A DNA stretch of 20,401 bases from Rhodospirillales bacterium (lineage in GTDB: Bacteria > Pseudomonadota > Alphaproteobacteria > Acetobacterales > Acetobacteraceae): assembly GCA_025350425.1 (NCBI GenBank), contig JANXXW010000136.1, positions 1 to 20,401 of the forward strand. The letters run 5' to 3'. Below, one piece after another: positions 1 to 6,084 of the stretch. Position numbers and translations under genes: made by a program. The number at the start of each line of letters is the position of its first letter. The stretch's first letter is position 1. The notes under the pieces are model-generated. The model searched no databases and was not told the origin of the DNA. It was given only the letters and a program-made list of their open reading frames with translations.

Positions 1-246
1 GATTTCGGCATGGATCTTCCGGCTGCGATCGCCGCGCCGCGTTTCCATCACCAGTGGAGTCCCGATGAGTTGAAAATCGAGGATCGCATCGGCGCTCTGG
101 TGCTCGGCGAGCTGAAGTCGCGCAGCCAGAAAATTTCCGCAGGCGGTCCGTTCGGCGCGTGCAACGGAGTCGGCCGCGCTGCGGATGGGAAAGGTTTCAC
201 CGGCGCAAGCGATCCGCGCGTGCCCGGACTTGCCGAGGGATTTTAG
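1..246 (+). CDS. gamma-glutamyltransferase, C-terminal end (5' part outside window)
   Basis: The frame is open from base 1 to the TAG at 244-246 and gives about 81 residues. They read as the end of the small subunit of gamma-glutamyltranspeptidase, an Ntn-hydrolase that cleaves gamma-glutamyl bonds such as that of glutathione, usually in the periplasm. The recognisable parts are the DLPAAIAAPRFHHQW segment near the start and the closing FTGASDPRVPGLAEGF, which match the family's usual end (G-x-A-D-P-R followed by G-x-A). The catalytic Thr and the autoprocessing site lie upstream of the window, so activity cannot be judged. The family call rests on these terminal motifs only. Confidence 0.8.
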   Translation, partial: DFGMDLPAAIAAPRFHHQWSPDELKIEDRIGALVLGELKSRSQKISAGGPFGACNGVGRAADGKGFTGASDPRVPGLAEGF

Positions 247-260
247 CGCTGCGGCTTTCC

Positions 261-330
261 GTGTTGACGCAAAGCGCATTTGCCGGGACTTCTCGCGCCC
301 GCACCCACCCCAGGCGGGTCGCGTCAACAC
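261..330. repeat. 10-bp perfect inverted repeat, arms 50 bp apart
   Basis: The left arm GTGTTGACGC lies at 261-270 and its exact reverse complement GCGTCAACAC at 321-330. It sits between the gamma-glutamyltransferase stop and the glycosyltransferase remnant. The arms do not extend further. No T-run follows the right arm, so a simple intrinsic terminator is unlikely. Each arm contains TTGAC, like a -35 box. Function unknown. Confidence 0.5.
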
Positions 331-357
331 ACTCCAACCACTGCCTATTTCCGGAAA

Positions 358-585
358 TTGAAATCACGCGACCTGTTCCTCCTTCTCGCACTTTGCATTC
401 TCGTGTTCTGGGTGCGGCTTGGGCGCATCGGGCTGATCGATCCGGACGAGCCGTTCTACGCGGTGACTGCGCAGGAAATGCTGCAGGGCGGCGATTGGGT
501 GACGCCGAAAATCTTCGGCGAGGCGCAGTTTGAGAAGCCCGTCTTTTACTATTGGATGGTCGCCGCATCGTTCAAAGTTTTCATG
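358..585 (+). pseudogene. 5' remnant of an ArnT/PMT-type membrane glycosyltransferase
   Basis: From a possible TTG start at 358 the frame encodes about 76 residues that look like the N-terminus of a polyprenyl-phosphate-sugar-dependent glycosyltransferase of the ArnT/PMT superfamily. There is a first membrane helix (FLLLALCILVFWVRLG). Then comes the first-loop signature with the acidic DPDEP motif (GLIDPDEPFYAVTAQEML), followed by GGDWVTPKIFGEAQFEKP and FYYWMVAASFKVF. Intact members run to roughly 500 residues or more with about 12 membrane helices. Here homology stops at about 582-585 and the frame continues into the leader of the downstream metallopeptidase gene. I read this as a deletion scar. 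The start is uncertain; an upstream ATG at 280 is in frame but its sequence looks non-family. Confidence 0.7.
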
Positions 586-639
586 GCTCCCTCCATCCTG
601 TGCTTGACCATCCGGCGGCCATCGTTTGCACTCGTCCGC

Positions 640-1044
640 ATGACCCAGCGCCTGTTTACCACGGCTCCGACCGCTGACGAGATCGCAGCACTCGCCGAAC
701 GTGCCTGGGCGGCGATTCCCGACGAACTTCGCCGCCATGTGAACAATGTCGGTATCGCCGTGGAGGAAATGCCCGACGACGCGACCCTGGACGAGATGGG
801 CATCGAGTCCGCCTGGGACCTGACCGGCCTCTACACCGGCACGCCGCTCAACCGGCGTAGCGTCGGCGATATCGCGCGCACACCGGACCTGATCTTCCTG
901 TATCGCCAACCCATCTTGCTGGAGTGGGTAGAAGGTGGGGAGGATTTGTATCGGCTCGTCCGCAACGTGCTGATCCACGAGGTCGCGCACCATTTCGGCT
1001 TCAGCGACCCAGATATCGAGGCGCTTGAGGCGCGCATGGACTGA
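640..1044 (+). CDS. metallopeptidase family protein (small zincin, HExxH)
   Basis: This encodes a 134-residue protein starting at ATG 640 (MTQRLFTTAPTADEI). Near the C-terminus, residues 113-123 read HEVAHHFGFSD, the HExxHxxG zinc site with a following Asp, as in the small one-domain zincins annotated 'metallopeptidase family protein' (Zincin_1/DUF1025 type). In such sites the two His and the Asp bind zinc and Glu is the general base. The length fits the family. No signal peptide is seen, so it is probably cytosolic. The physiological substrate is not known for the family. The frame is open upstream into a truncated glycosyltransferase remnant, so a longer fused product from 280 or 358 is formally possible. 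I chose 640 because family homology begins there. Confidence 0.8.
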   Translation: MTQRLFTTAPTADEIAALAERAWAAIPDELRRHVNNVGIAVEEMPDDATLDEMGIESAWDLTGLYTGTPLNRRSVGDIARTPDLIFLYRQPILLEWVEGGEDLYRLVRNVLIHEVAHHFGFSDPDIEALEARMD

Positions 1045-1081
1045 TCCCGCAACCCCCGTGCCGGCCTGGCGTTCGCTGGGG

Positions 1082-1867
1082 ATGCAACTGACCGACGCAC
1101 CCGCCGCCGTGCGCTATGTGGAGGCCAGCAGGGCCGGGGTGACCGAGACCAACGCGGTCGCCGAGGAAGTGCCGGTGGCATTCCGCTTCGGTGGCGTCGA
1201 TTACGCGGTGATGATGGCGACGCCCGCCGACATCGAGGATTTCGCCACCGGTTTCGCCCTGACCGAACGCATCATCGGCGAAGCCGGCGATATCCGCGCC
1301 ATCGCGATCGAGTCCGGCGAGGATAGCGTCGCCATTGATGTCACGCTGATGCCTGTGCGCTTCCAGGACTTCCTGGCCGACCACCGGGTCCGCAGTCTGC
1401 GCGGTCACACGAGCTGCGGAATCTGTGGTTTGGAAAGCACCCGACTCCTCGCCCGTCCCGGCCGGACGACAATCCATTTGCCCCCGCCCACCGACGCGGC
1501 GATCCACCGTGCCCTGGGGGACCTTCGCGGGTTGCAGCCATTGGCTCGTGAAACCCGCGCGGCCCATGCGGCGGCCTGGTGCGACACGCAGGGTAATATT
1601 GTCTGGTTGCGCGAGGATGTCGGGCGGCACAACGCCCTGGACAAGCTGATCGGCGCCCGGCTACGCGCCGGGGCGGACACGGAGGCTGGATTTTGCGTCA
1701 TCACCAGCCGGTGCTCGTTCGAGATGGTGCAGAAAGCGGTGGCGGCGGGGATGTCCTCGCTGGTGGCGATCTCCGCCCCCACGGCGCTCGCGGTCCGGTC
1801 GGCGCAGGAGGCCGGGCTGACGCTCATCGCCTCAGCCCGGATCGATGGCTCGCTCCGGTTTGCCTGA
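1082..1867 (+). CDS. fdhD: FdhD, formate dehydrogenase accessory sulfurtransferase
   Basis: FdhD takes sulfur from a cysteine desulfurase and transfers it to the molybdenum cofactor of formate dehydrogenase, which is needed for activity. The 261-residue product carries the sulfur-relay motif SCGICG with Cys112 and Cys115. It also has the conserved REDVGRHNALDK block at 177-188 and TSRCSFEMVQKA at 208-219. I chose ATG 1082, which follows GCTGGGG. In-frame GTG 1058 and TTG 1025 would give longer forms, and TTG 1025 would overlap the zincin gene by 20 bp. No formate dehydrogenase gene lies in the window, so the target enzyme is presumably encoded elsewhere. Confidence 0.93.
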   Translation: MQLTDAPAAVRYVEASRAGVTETNAVAEEVPVAFRFGGVDYAVMMATPADIEDFATGFALTERIIGEAGDIRAIAIESGEDSVAIDVTLMPVRFQDFLADHRVRSLRGHTSCGICGLESTRLLARPGRTTIHLPPPTDAAIHRALGDLRGLQPLARETRAAHAAAWCDTQGNIVWLREDVGRHNALDKLIGARLRAGADTEAGFCVITSRCSFEMVQKAVAAGMSSLVAISAPTALAVRSAQEAGLTLIASARIDGSLRFA

Positions 1868-1874
1868 CCCCCAG

Positions 1875-1930
1875 TTAGATCACGTGCGTTAGATCACGTG
1901 CGTTAGATCACGTGCGTCAGATCACGTGGA
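1875..1930. repeat. four tandem 14-bp repeats containing CACGTG
   Basis: The unit TTAGATCACGTGCG occurs exactly at 1875-1888, 1889-1902 and 1903-1916. A fourth, diverged copy (TCAGATCACGTGGA) follows at 1917-1930. Read on the minus strand, the diverged copy is the end of the coding sequence of a 25-residue protein, including its TGA. The three identical copies therefore look like duplications of that gene's stop region. Each unit holds the palindrome CACGTG. The array fills the gap between the fdhD stop and the converging mini-gene. Confidence 0.9.
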
Positions 1931-1994
1931 AGACGTAAAGCAGGATGATGACGGGGATGGGCACGCCAAGAAGCCAGAGCAGACCGCCGCGCAT
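1917..1994 (-). CDS. 25-residue single-span hydrophobic mini-protein
   Basis: The minus-strand frame runs from ATG (1994-1992) to TGA (1919-1917). It gives MRGGLLWLLGVPIPVIIL followed by LYVFHVI, almost entirely one membrane span after a positively charged start. A strong ribosome-binding site, AGGAGA, lies at 2007-2002 with a 7-nt spacer. That is the best Shine-Dalgarno near any start in this part of the window and the main argument that the ORF is real. Short hydrophobic proteins of this shape (a MRGGLLWL start, a Pro-Ile-Pro kink, one helix) occur as unnamed hypotheticals in proteobacteria; I know this only in general terms. It probably inserts in the inner membrane. Its function is unknown. 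Confidence 0.6.
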   Translation of the reverse strand: MRGGLLWLLGVPIPVIILLYVFHVI

Positions 1995-2068
1995 GAAGTT
2001 GTCTCCTGTGTGACATGAACTAGGAGACGGCCTAACGCGACGGTCAGGCGTACGGTTGCGATATCGTA

Positions 2069-2686
2069 TCAGGCGGCTTGCGACGGCTTCATCCGCGCTT
2101 CCACCGAACGCCGCATCTTACCGATCCGCGCCACCCCTGCGAGGCGCCGATCGAGGAAGGCCAGCGTCGCCTCATGGTCGTCGCTCTCGTCGCGCAGCCA
2201 GAACAGCAGCGTGGCGCTGTAGACCCCGATCAGGATCGCCCGCTTGGTGTACCAGCTGAAATCGGCCGAGCGGTCGCCCGCCGCATACCATATCGTATCC
2301 ACCGTGCGGGAGACCATGGCGGCGGCCAGCATCGTGTTGCGCGGCAAGGCGAGGATGCCAAGCCCCCGGCGGATCGCGTCCCGGTCGCCCTGGCTCTGTT
2401 CCAGCCGCACCGCGATCAGTCCTCGCACCTTGGCCGGCAGCCGCTGCGCCGCGAATTCCGGATTATCCGCCGTCGCCGCCATGCGCCGATCCGCGAGGTC
2501 CGAATGAGCCTCGATCAGGTCGAGCGTGCCGCCGGGAAACAGCAGATCGGCATCCTCCGCATCCAGCCCGGCGTCGCGCAGACCGTGGCGCAGCGCGGCC
2601 ATGGTCCATCCTTCGAACGGCACCAGCGGCAACAACGCGTCGATCGCGGCATCCCGCTCTGGGCTGCGCTCTGGGGTCTGCATCAT
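2069..2686 (-). CDS. COQ9-family ubiquinone biosynthesis protein
   Basis: This is a 205-residue protein starting at ATG 2686. COQ9 proteins are lipid-binding helical proteins related to the TetR fold that assist the COQ7-type hydroxylation step of ubiquinone synthesis at the membrane. The typical features are a GWTMAALRHGLRDAG segment, then LLFPGGTLDLIEAHSDLAD, and a C-terminal stretch with RAILIGVYSATLLFWL and FLDRRLAGVARIGKM. The start codon overlaps the stop of def as ATGA, and AGGAGGAGGAG lies 5 nt upstream, so translation is probably coupled. In many alphaproteobacteria the gene faces away from rpsU (older name: rpsU-divergently transcribed protein). Here def sits between the two. Confidence 0.85.
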   Translation of the reverse strand: MMQTPERSPERDAAIDALLPLVPFEGWTMAALRHGLRDAGLDAEDADLLFPGGTLDLIEAHSDLADRRMAATADNPEFAAQRLPAKVRGLIAVRLEQSQGDRDAIRRGLGILALPRNTMLAAAMVSRTVDTIWYAAGDRSADFSWYTKRAILIGVYSATLLFWLRDESDDHEATLAFLDRRLAGVARIGKMRRSVEARMKPSQAA

Positions 2687-3240
2687 GCTGGCTCCTCCTC
2701 CTGAATTTGGGCCTGGGCGGCGGCCCGCGCCAGTTCCTCCGAAAACCCGAATAGCGAGAAGTCCCGCATACGCATTGGGTACATAATACCGTCGAGATGG
2801 TCGTATTCGTGCTGCACCACGCCGGCGTGGAAGCCCGTCACCTCGCGGGAGAAACCCTCGCCATGGCCATCCACCCCGCTGTAACGCACCCGCCACGCGC
2901 GTGGCACGGCGGCGCGCAGGCCGGGGATCGACAGGCACCCCTCCCACCGCATCCGCGTATCCTCGCCCAGCAGCTCCACGGTCGGGTTGATCACCACCGT
3001 GTTCGGCATCTGCGTATCCTCGGCGTCGTTGGTGCCCCGGTCGGGGTTGGCGCGGAACACGAACAGGCGCAGCGACACATGGACCTGAGGGGCAGCCAAC
3101 CCGGCGCCGTTGGCGTCCTCCATGGTCTCGATCATGTCGGCCACCAGCCGCCTGATCTCGGGGGAGGTCGGGTCGGCCACGGCTTCGGCGTGTTGCAGCA
3201 GGACGGGGTGGCCCATACGGGCGATCTTCAGAATGGCCAT
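2683..3240 (-). CDS. def: peptide deformylase
   Basis: This metalloenzyme removes the N-formyl group from nascent proteins. The 185-residue product has all three family motifs: GAGLAAPQ at 45-52, EGCLSIPG at 100-107 with metal ligand Cys102, and QHEYDHLDG at 143-151 with ligands His144 and His148 and catalytic Glu145. GGAG is placed 6 nt before ATG 3240. The stop overlaps the coq9 start. The main def of many bacteria sits beside fmt. This one is coupled to coq9 and starts MAILKIARMGHPVLL, so it may be a second, accessory deformylase. That last point is inference. Confidence 0.95.
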   Translation of the reverse strand: MAILKIARMGHPVLLQHAEAVADPTSPEIRRLVADMIETMEDANGAGLAAPQVHVSLRLFVFRANPDRGTNDAEDTQMPNTVVINPTVELLGEDTRMRWEGCLSIPGLRAAVPRAWRVRYSGVDGHGEGFSREVTGFHAGVVQHEYDHLDGIMYPMRMRDFSLFGFSEELARAAAQAQIQEEEPA

Positions 3241-3287
3241 GATGTCTCCAGCAAGCGTGTGTGATCAAGGTGGGATGCGGAAAGGCT

Positions 3288-3316
3288 TTGGCGAGTTCCA
3301 CGGACTCATGTTATAG
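3288..3316 (+). promoter_or_regulatory. candidate housekeeping promoter for rpsU
   Basis: TTGGCG at 3288-3293 and TTATAG at 3311-3316 are 17 bp apart. This is a plausible sigma-70-type promoter in the gap between def and rpsU, and would give a leader of about 80 nt. It rests on motif matching only. Confidence 0.35.
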
Positions 3317-3322
3317 CCGCCG

Positions 3323-3350
3323 CTTCTCGCGCGGGGAGCCGCTCGAGAAG
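3323..3350 (+). promoter_or_regulatory. hairpin in the rpsU leader
   Basis: CTTCTCG at 3323-3329 pairs perfectly with CGAGAAG at 3344-3350 around a 14-nt loop, followed by GATTTTAC. It lies in the predicted untranslated leader of rpsU, about 53 nt before the start codon. It could be a weak attenuator or a leader structure of a ribosomal protein mRNA. No known leader family is recognised. Confidence 0.35.
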
Positions 3351-3402
3351 GATTTTACACGTCCCGGTGGTCGGGGCGTTCGGAATGGGAGTTGGCGGCC
3401 AA

Positions 3403-3606
3403 GTGCAGGTTTTGGTTCGAGACAACAATGTCGATCAGGCGCTCAAGGCCCTGAAGAAGAAAATGCAGCGCGAAGGCATTTTCCGCGAGATGAAGCTTCG
3501 TCGCCACTACGAGAAGCCATCCGAGCGACGCGCCCGCGAGGCCGCCGAAGCCGTCCGCCGCGCTCGCAAGATGGAGCGCAAGCGCCTCGAGCGCGAAGGC
3601 TTCTAG
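3403..3606 (+). CDS. rpsU: 30S ribosomal protein S21
   Basis: This encodes a 67-residue S21, a small basic protein near the decoding platform that helps initiation. The sequence after the start reads QVLVRDNNVDQALKALKKK, followed by the REGIFREMKLRRHYEKPSER block and an Arg/Lys-rich helical tail ending in EREGF. This is typical alphaproteobacterial S21. I chose GTG 3403 because S21 begins exactly there; the upstream in-frame extension from 3367 is not family sequence. GGGAG lies slightly far upstream, at about 3388. A strong hairpin follows the stop. Confidence 0.95.
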   Translation: MQVLVRDNNVDQALKALKKKMQREGIFREMKLRRHYEKPSERRAREAAEAVRRARKMERKRLEREGF

Positions 3607-3614
3607 CTACCAAA

Positions 3615-3640
3615 CGCCGGGCGCCTAAAGGTGCCCGGCG
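3615..3640 (+). terminator. hairpin terminator after rpsU
   Basis: CGCCGGGCGCC at 3615-3625 and GGTGCCCGGCG at 3630-3640 form an 11-bp stem, with one G-T wobble, closed by the tetraloop TAAA. It starts 8 nt after the rpsU stop. There is no good T-run behind it, so termination may be partial, or the stem may mainly protect the mRNA end. Confidence 0.75.
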
Positions 3641-3756
3641 CAGTTCGGCTTGCCCGAACAAATACAGTGTCCCGCCCGTGATACGCCGGATTCGGTTGCA
3701 TGCTCGTCATCCAACGCCGTGATCAATGATAGTATCACCACAGCGCGAGCTCCGTT

Positions 3757-4359
3757 TCAGCCCGGCAACGTGGCCATAACCAGATCGGCGACCTCGTCAC
3801 GCTCCTCCGCCCGTAGCGCTGCAATCACGCCCTGCCGATCCGCCACACTGCGGTTCTGGCTCATCTTCCATTGTGCCTCGATGCGGGTGGCGCGCATGCG
3901 GAAGGCGCGGATACCCTTGAACATCGCGCGCCGGTAGCCCGCCTCCAGCGCATCGACGTCGAACTTCCCGGGATCGTGGACCGCGAGGGCGTGCAGCGAG
4001 GCTGCCACCTCCGCATCGCCGAGCACCGGCTCCAGCACGCCATGCAGATGCACCGCCGCGTAATCCCATGTCGGCACCGAGGGCTGGGTCCGGTACCAAC
4101 TTGGCGAGATATACGCGTGCGGCCCCGAGAACACCGCCAATGCCACCGCCCCGTTCTCGATCGCCCGGCACTGCAAATTCGCCGCCGCCAGATGCGCGGA
4201 CAGTAACAGCGCGTCGCCCTCTCGCTCGACGGTGAACGGGATGTGGGAAGCGTCGAGACCCTCCGGCCCGTGCGTCGTCAGCAGCCCGAACGGCATGTCC
4301 CGGATCAATCCCATGATCCGGTCCAGGTCAGTCTCGATGAAGGCCGGACGCAGATACAT
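3757..4359 (-). CDS. PaiB-like FMN-binding negative transcriptional regulator family protein
   Basis: The product has 200 residues, close to the roughly 207 of Bacillus PaiB. Family members have the FMN-binding split-barrel fold. The regulator name comes from Bacillus, and many members may instead be flavin- or heme-linked enzymes. Matching features are the MYLRPAF start, FGLLTTHG at 24-31, AHLAAAN at 55-61, FSGPHAYISPSWY at 77-89, VPTWDY at 95-100 and the late KMSQNRSVADRQGVI. The start lies one base after the amidase stop (TAG-G-ATG on the minus strand), so the two genes form an operon. No DNA-binding motif is visible, and I would not assume a regulatory role here. Confidence 0.85.
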   Translation of the reverse strand: MYLRPAFIETDLDRIMGLIRDMPFGLLTTHGPEGLDASHIPFTVEREGDALLLSAHLAAANLQCRAIENGAVALAVFSGPHAYISPSWYRTQPSVPTWDYAAVHLHGVLEPVLGDAEVAASLHALAVHDPGKFDVDALEAGYRRAMFKGIRAFRMRATRIEAQWKMSQNRSVADRQGVIAALRAEERDEVADLVMATLPG

Positions 4360-4360
4360 C

Positions 4361-5767
4361 CTAGCTTGCGGCGTCCATCAGTTCGGCCAGCGACACCGGC
4401 TGCGCCAACTCCAGCGTGCGCGCCGCGCGCAGCACCAGATCGTCCCGGTAGACCGCAGCGGCAATCTGTACGCTGCGTGGCAGGCCGGTTGCGGACAGGC
4501 CCATCGGCACCGAGATCGCCGGCTGGCGCGTCAGGTTGAACGCGAAGGTCCAAGGCGCCCAACTGTTCCACAACGCATTGACCGGATCGACTGTGGGCGC
4601 ATCGGCCAACGGTGGCGGGTTCGGCACGGTGGGGCACAGCACGAGGTCGTATTTCACGTGAAACCGCGCCATCGTATGCGCGGCAATCACCCGCATCGCT
4701 TCGGACTCCATGTAATCGGCGGCGCTCATGCCGCCATGCGCTGCGGCTACCTCCAGCAATCCGGGGTCGAGCACGTGGCGCCGCGCCTCGGGAAACGAGT
4801 TCACCAGTCGGGTGAGCGCGACACCCCAGACCCGGCCGAAGATCTCGCGTATTTCGGGCAGGCCGGGATCGGCCTCCTCGACCTCCGCCCCCGCCTCGCT
4901 CAGCATCCGCGCCGCGTCCTCCACGGCCGCCATGCTTTCCTGATCCACCGGCGCGTCGAACCCCGGCCGGCGCAGCACTGCCACCCGCAACTCCGCGACC
5001 CCGTCCTCGATCGTGGCCCGCCAGTCGCGCGCGTCGTCCGGTAGGCAGAAGGGGTCGCGCAGGTCGAACCGCGCCATGGCGCCCAGCATCAGCGCGTTGT
5101 CACGCACGTTGCGCGTGATCGGGCCGGCCGCCGCTACCGCCGCGAACGCGCCCAGCGGCCATTGCGGCACCCGCCCGAACGTCGGCTTTAACCCCACCAC
5201 CCCGCACCAAGCCGCCGGAATCCGCACCGACCCGCCCGCATCCGTGCCGACATGCAGCGGCCCGAACGACGCCGCCGCCGCCGCCGCCGCCCCGGAGGAC
5301 GACCCGCCCGTCGTGTAATCCGGATTCCACGGATTACGGGTAATCCCGTGCAGCGGGCAATCTCCTGGCGATTTCCAGCCGAACTCGGTCGTCGTGGTCT
5401 TGCCGATGATCACGGCGCCCTCGGCCTTCAATCCCATCACCAGCGGCGCATCTTCGGCCACCGGAGTCGGATCGCTCAACCTGCTGCCCCGCCGCGTCGG
5501 CAATCCCGCGACATCCACCAGGTCCTTCACCGTGCAGGGCACTCCATCGAGACTGCCCATCGGCCGTCCCGCTGCCCATCTCGCCTCGCTCTGCCCCGCG
5601 GTAATCAGCGCCTGCGGGTTCATCACCGCGAAGGCGTTCAGCGACGGATTGAACCGCGCCACCCGTTCGGTTACCGCCTGCAGCACCTCGACGGGGCTGA
5701 GCGCGCGGCGGGCATAGTGGCCGAGCATTTCCTCGGCGGTCATCAACGCGGGATCGGTAGCGGTCAT
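4361..5767 (-). CDS. amidase signature family enzyme
   Basis: This is a 468-residue member of the amidase signature family, which hydrolyses amide bonds with a Ser-cisSer-Lys triad. The triad is visible as Lys81 in GVPCTVKDLVD, Ser156 in TTGGSSSGAA and nucleophile Ser180 in GTDAGGSVRIPA, with the expected 24-residue spacing between the serines. The length and C-terminal FNLTRQPAISVPMG block fit the family. The substrate cannot be deduced; related enzymes act on acetamide-like, aryl or peptide amides and on Glu-tRNA. It is not an obvious GatA, since no gatC or gatB is nearby. A run of seven alanines (160-166), encoded by GCC repeats, lies between the serines. It is first in an operon with the PaiB-like gene. 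Confidence 0.9.
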   Translation of the reverse strand: MTATDPALMTAEEMLGHYARRALSPVEVLQAVTERVARFNPSLNAFAVMNPQALITAGQSEARWAAGRPMGSLDGVPCTVKDLVDVAGLPTRRGSRLSDPTPVAEDAPLVMGLKAEGAVIIGKTTTTEFGWKSPGDCPLHGITRNPWNPDYTTGGSSSGAAAAAAASFGPLHVGTDAGGSVRIPAAWCGVVGLKPTFGRVPQWPLGAFAAVAAAGPITRNVRDNALMLGAMARFDLRDPFCLPDDARDWRATIEDGVAELRVAVLRRPGFDAPVDQESMAAVEDAARMLSEAGAEVEEADPGLPEIREIFGRVWGVALTRLVNSFPEARRHVLDPGLLEVAAAHGGMSAADYMESEAMRVIAAHTMARFHVKYDLVLCPTVPNPPPLADAPTVDPVNALWNSWAPWTFAFNLTRQPAISVPMGLSATGLPRSVQIAAAVYRDDLVLRAARTLELAQPVSLAELMDAAS

Positions 5768-5843
5768 ACGTTCTCACAACAGAATAAGAAACTTGATAGG
5801 ATCGGAGCAGCTAGCCATCTGCCTAGTTACTCGGAAGAGCAAC

Positions 5844-6080
5844 ATGGAAATCAGCATTTTTGACGCCGAGAATACTCTTAGCGCGTTGCTCGATCGTGTC
5901 GAGCAGGGCGAGAGAGTGACTATTAACAGGTAGGGGTAGCCTGGTGCCAAGTTGGTGCCAGCCAATACCGCCTACCTGGAACTGGCCTACCGCGAGAAGC
6001 TTCCACTTGCCACGTCGGACAGCAAGCTTGGGGTGGCGACCAAGGCCGTGGGCTTAGCCGTTCTTCGGCCGCTTTCCTGA
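5844..6080 (+). pseudogene. collapsed toxin-antitoxin remnant: Phd-type antitoxin start joined to VapC-type toxin end
   Basis: After GGAAGAG, ATG 5844 opens a 29-codon frame (MEISIFDAENTLSALLDRV, then EQGERVTINR) that matches the start of Phd/YefM-type antitoxins. Two in-frame TAG codons (5931, 5937) fall where HGKP is usual, yet the same frame continues with P-G-AKLVP, the next conserved antitoxin residues. It then jumps to NTAYLELAYREKLPLATSDS followed by KLGVATKAVGLAVL, the C-terminal end of a VapC PIN-domain toxin, and stops at 6078. The rest of the antitoxin and most of the toxin, including its early catalytic acidic residues, are missing. I infer one internal deletion across the operon plus point nonsense mutations. 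No functional product is expected. Confidence 0.7.
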
Positions 6081-6084
6081 CCGT

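Noticed and set aside
1875..1930. The tandem array considered as a CRISPR or iteron origin
   Set aside because: Units are contiguous 14-mers with no spacers, number only four, and no cas or replication gene is nearby. One unit is coding sequence.
2069..3301. Single 410-codon minus-strand frame covering coq9 and the def region
   Set aside because: Only its last 205 codons are COQ9-like. The upstream part is def read in the wrong frame.
3719..3738. Inverted repeat GTGAT...ATCAC between rpsU and the PaiB-like gene
   Set aside because: Five-base arms with a 10-base loop are within chance expectation.
4232..5044. Plus-strand open frame of 270 codons across the amidase gene
   Set aside because: It is antisense to a gene with an intact catalytic triad, has His/Arg-rich shadow composition and no recognisable domain.
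5774..5965. Minus-strand 63-codon frame opposite the toxin-antitoxin remnant
   Set aside because: The opposite strand has clear antitoxin-like residues and a ribosome-binding site. The minus frame has no recognisable features.
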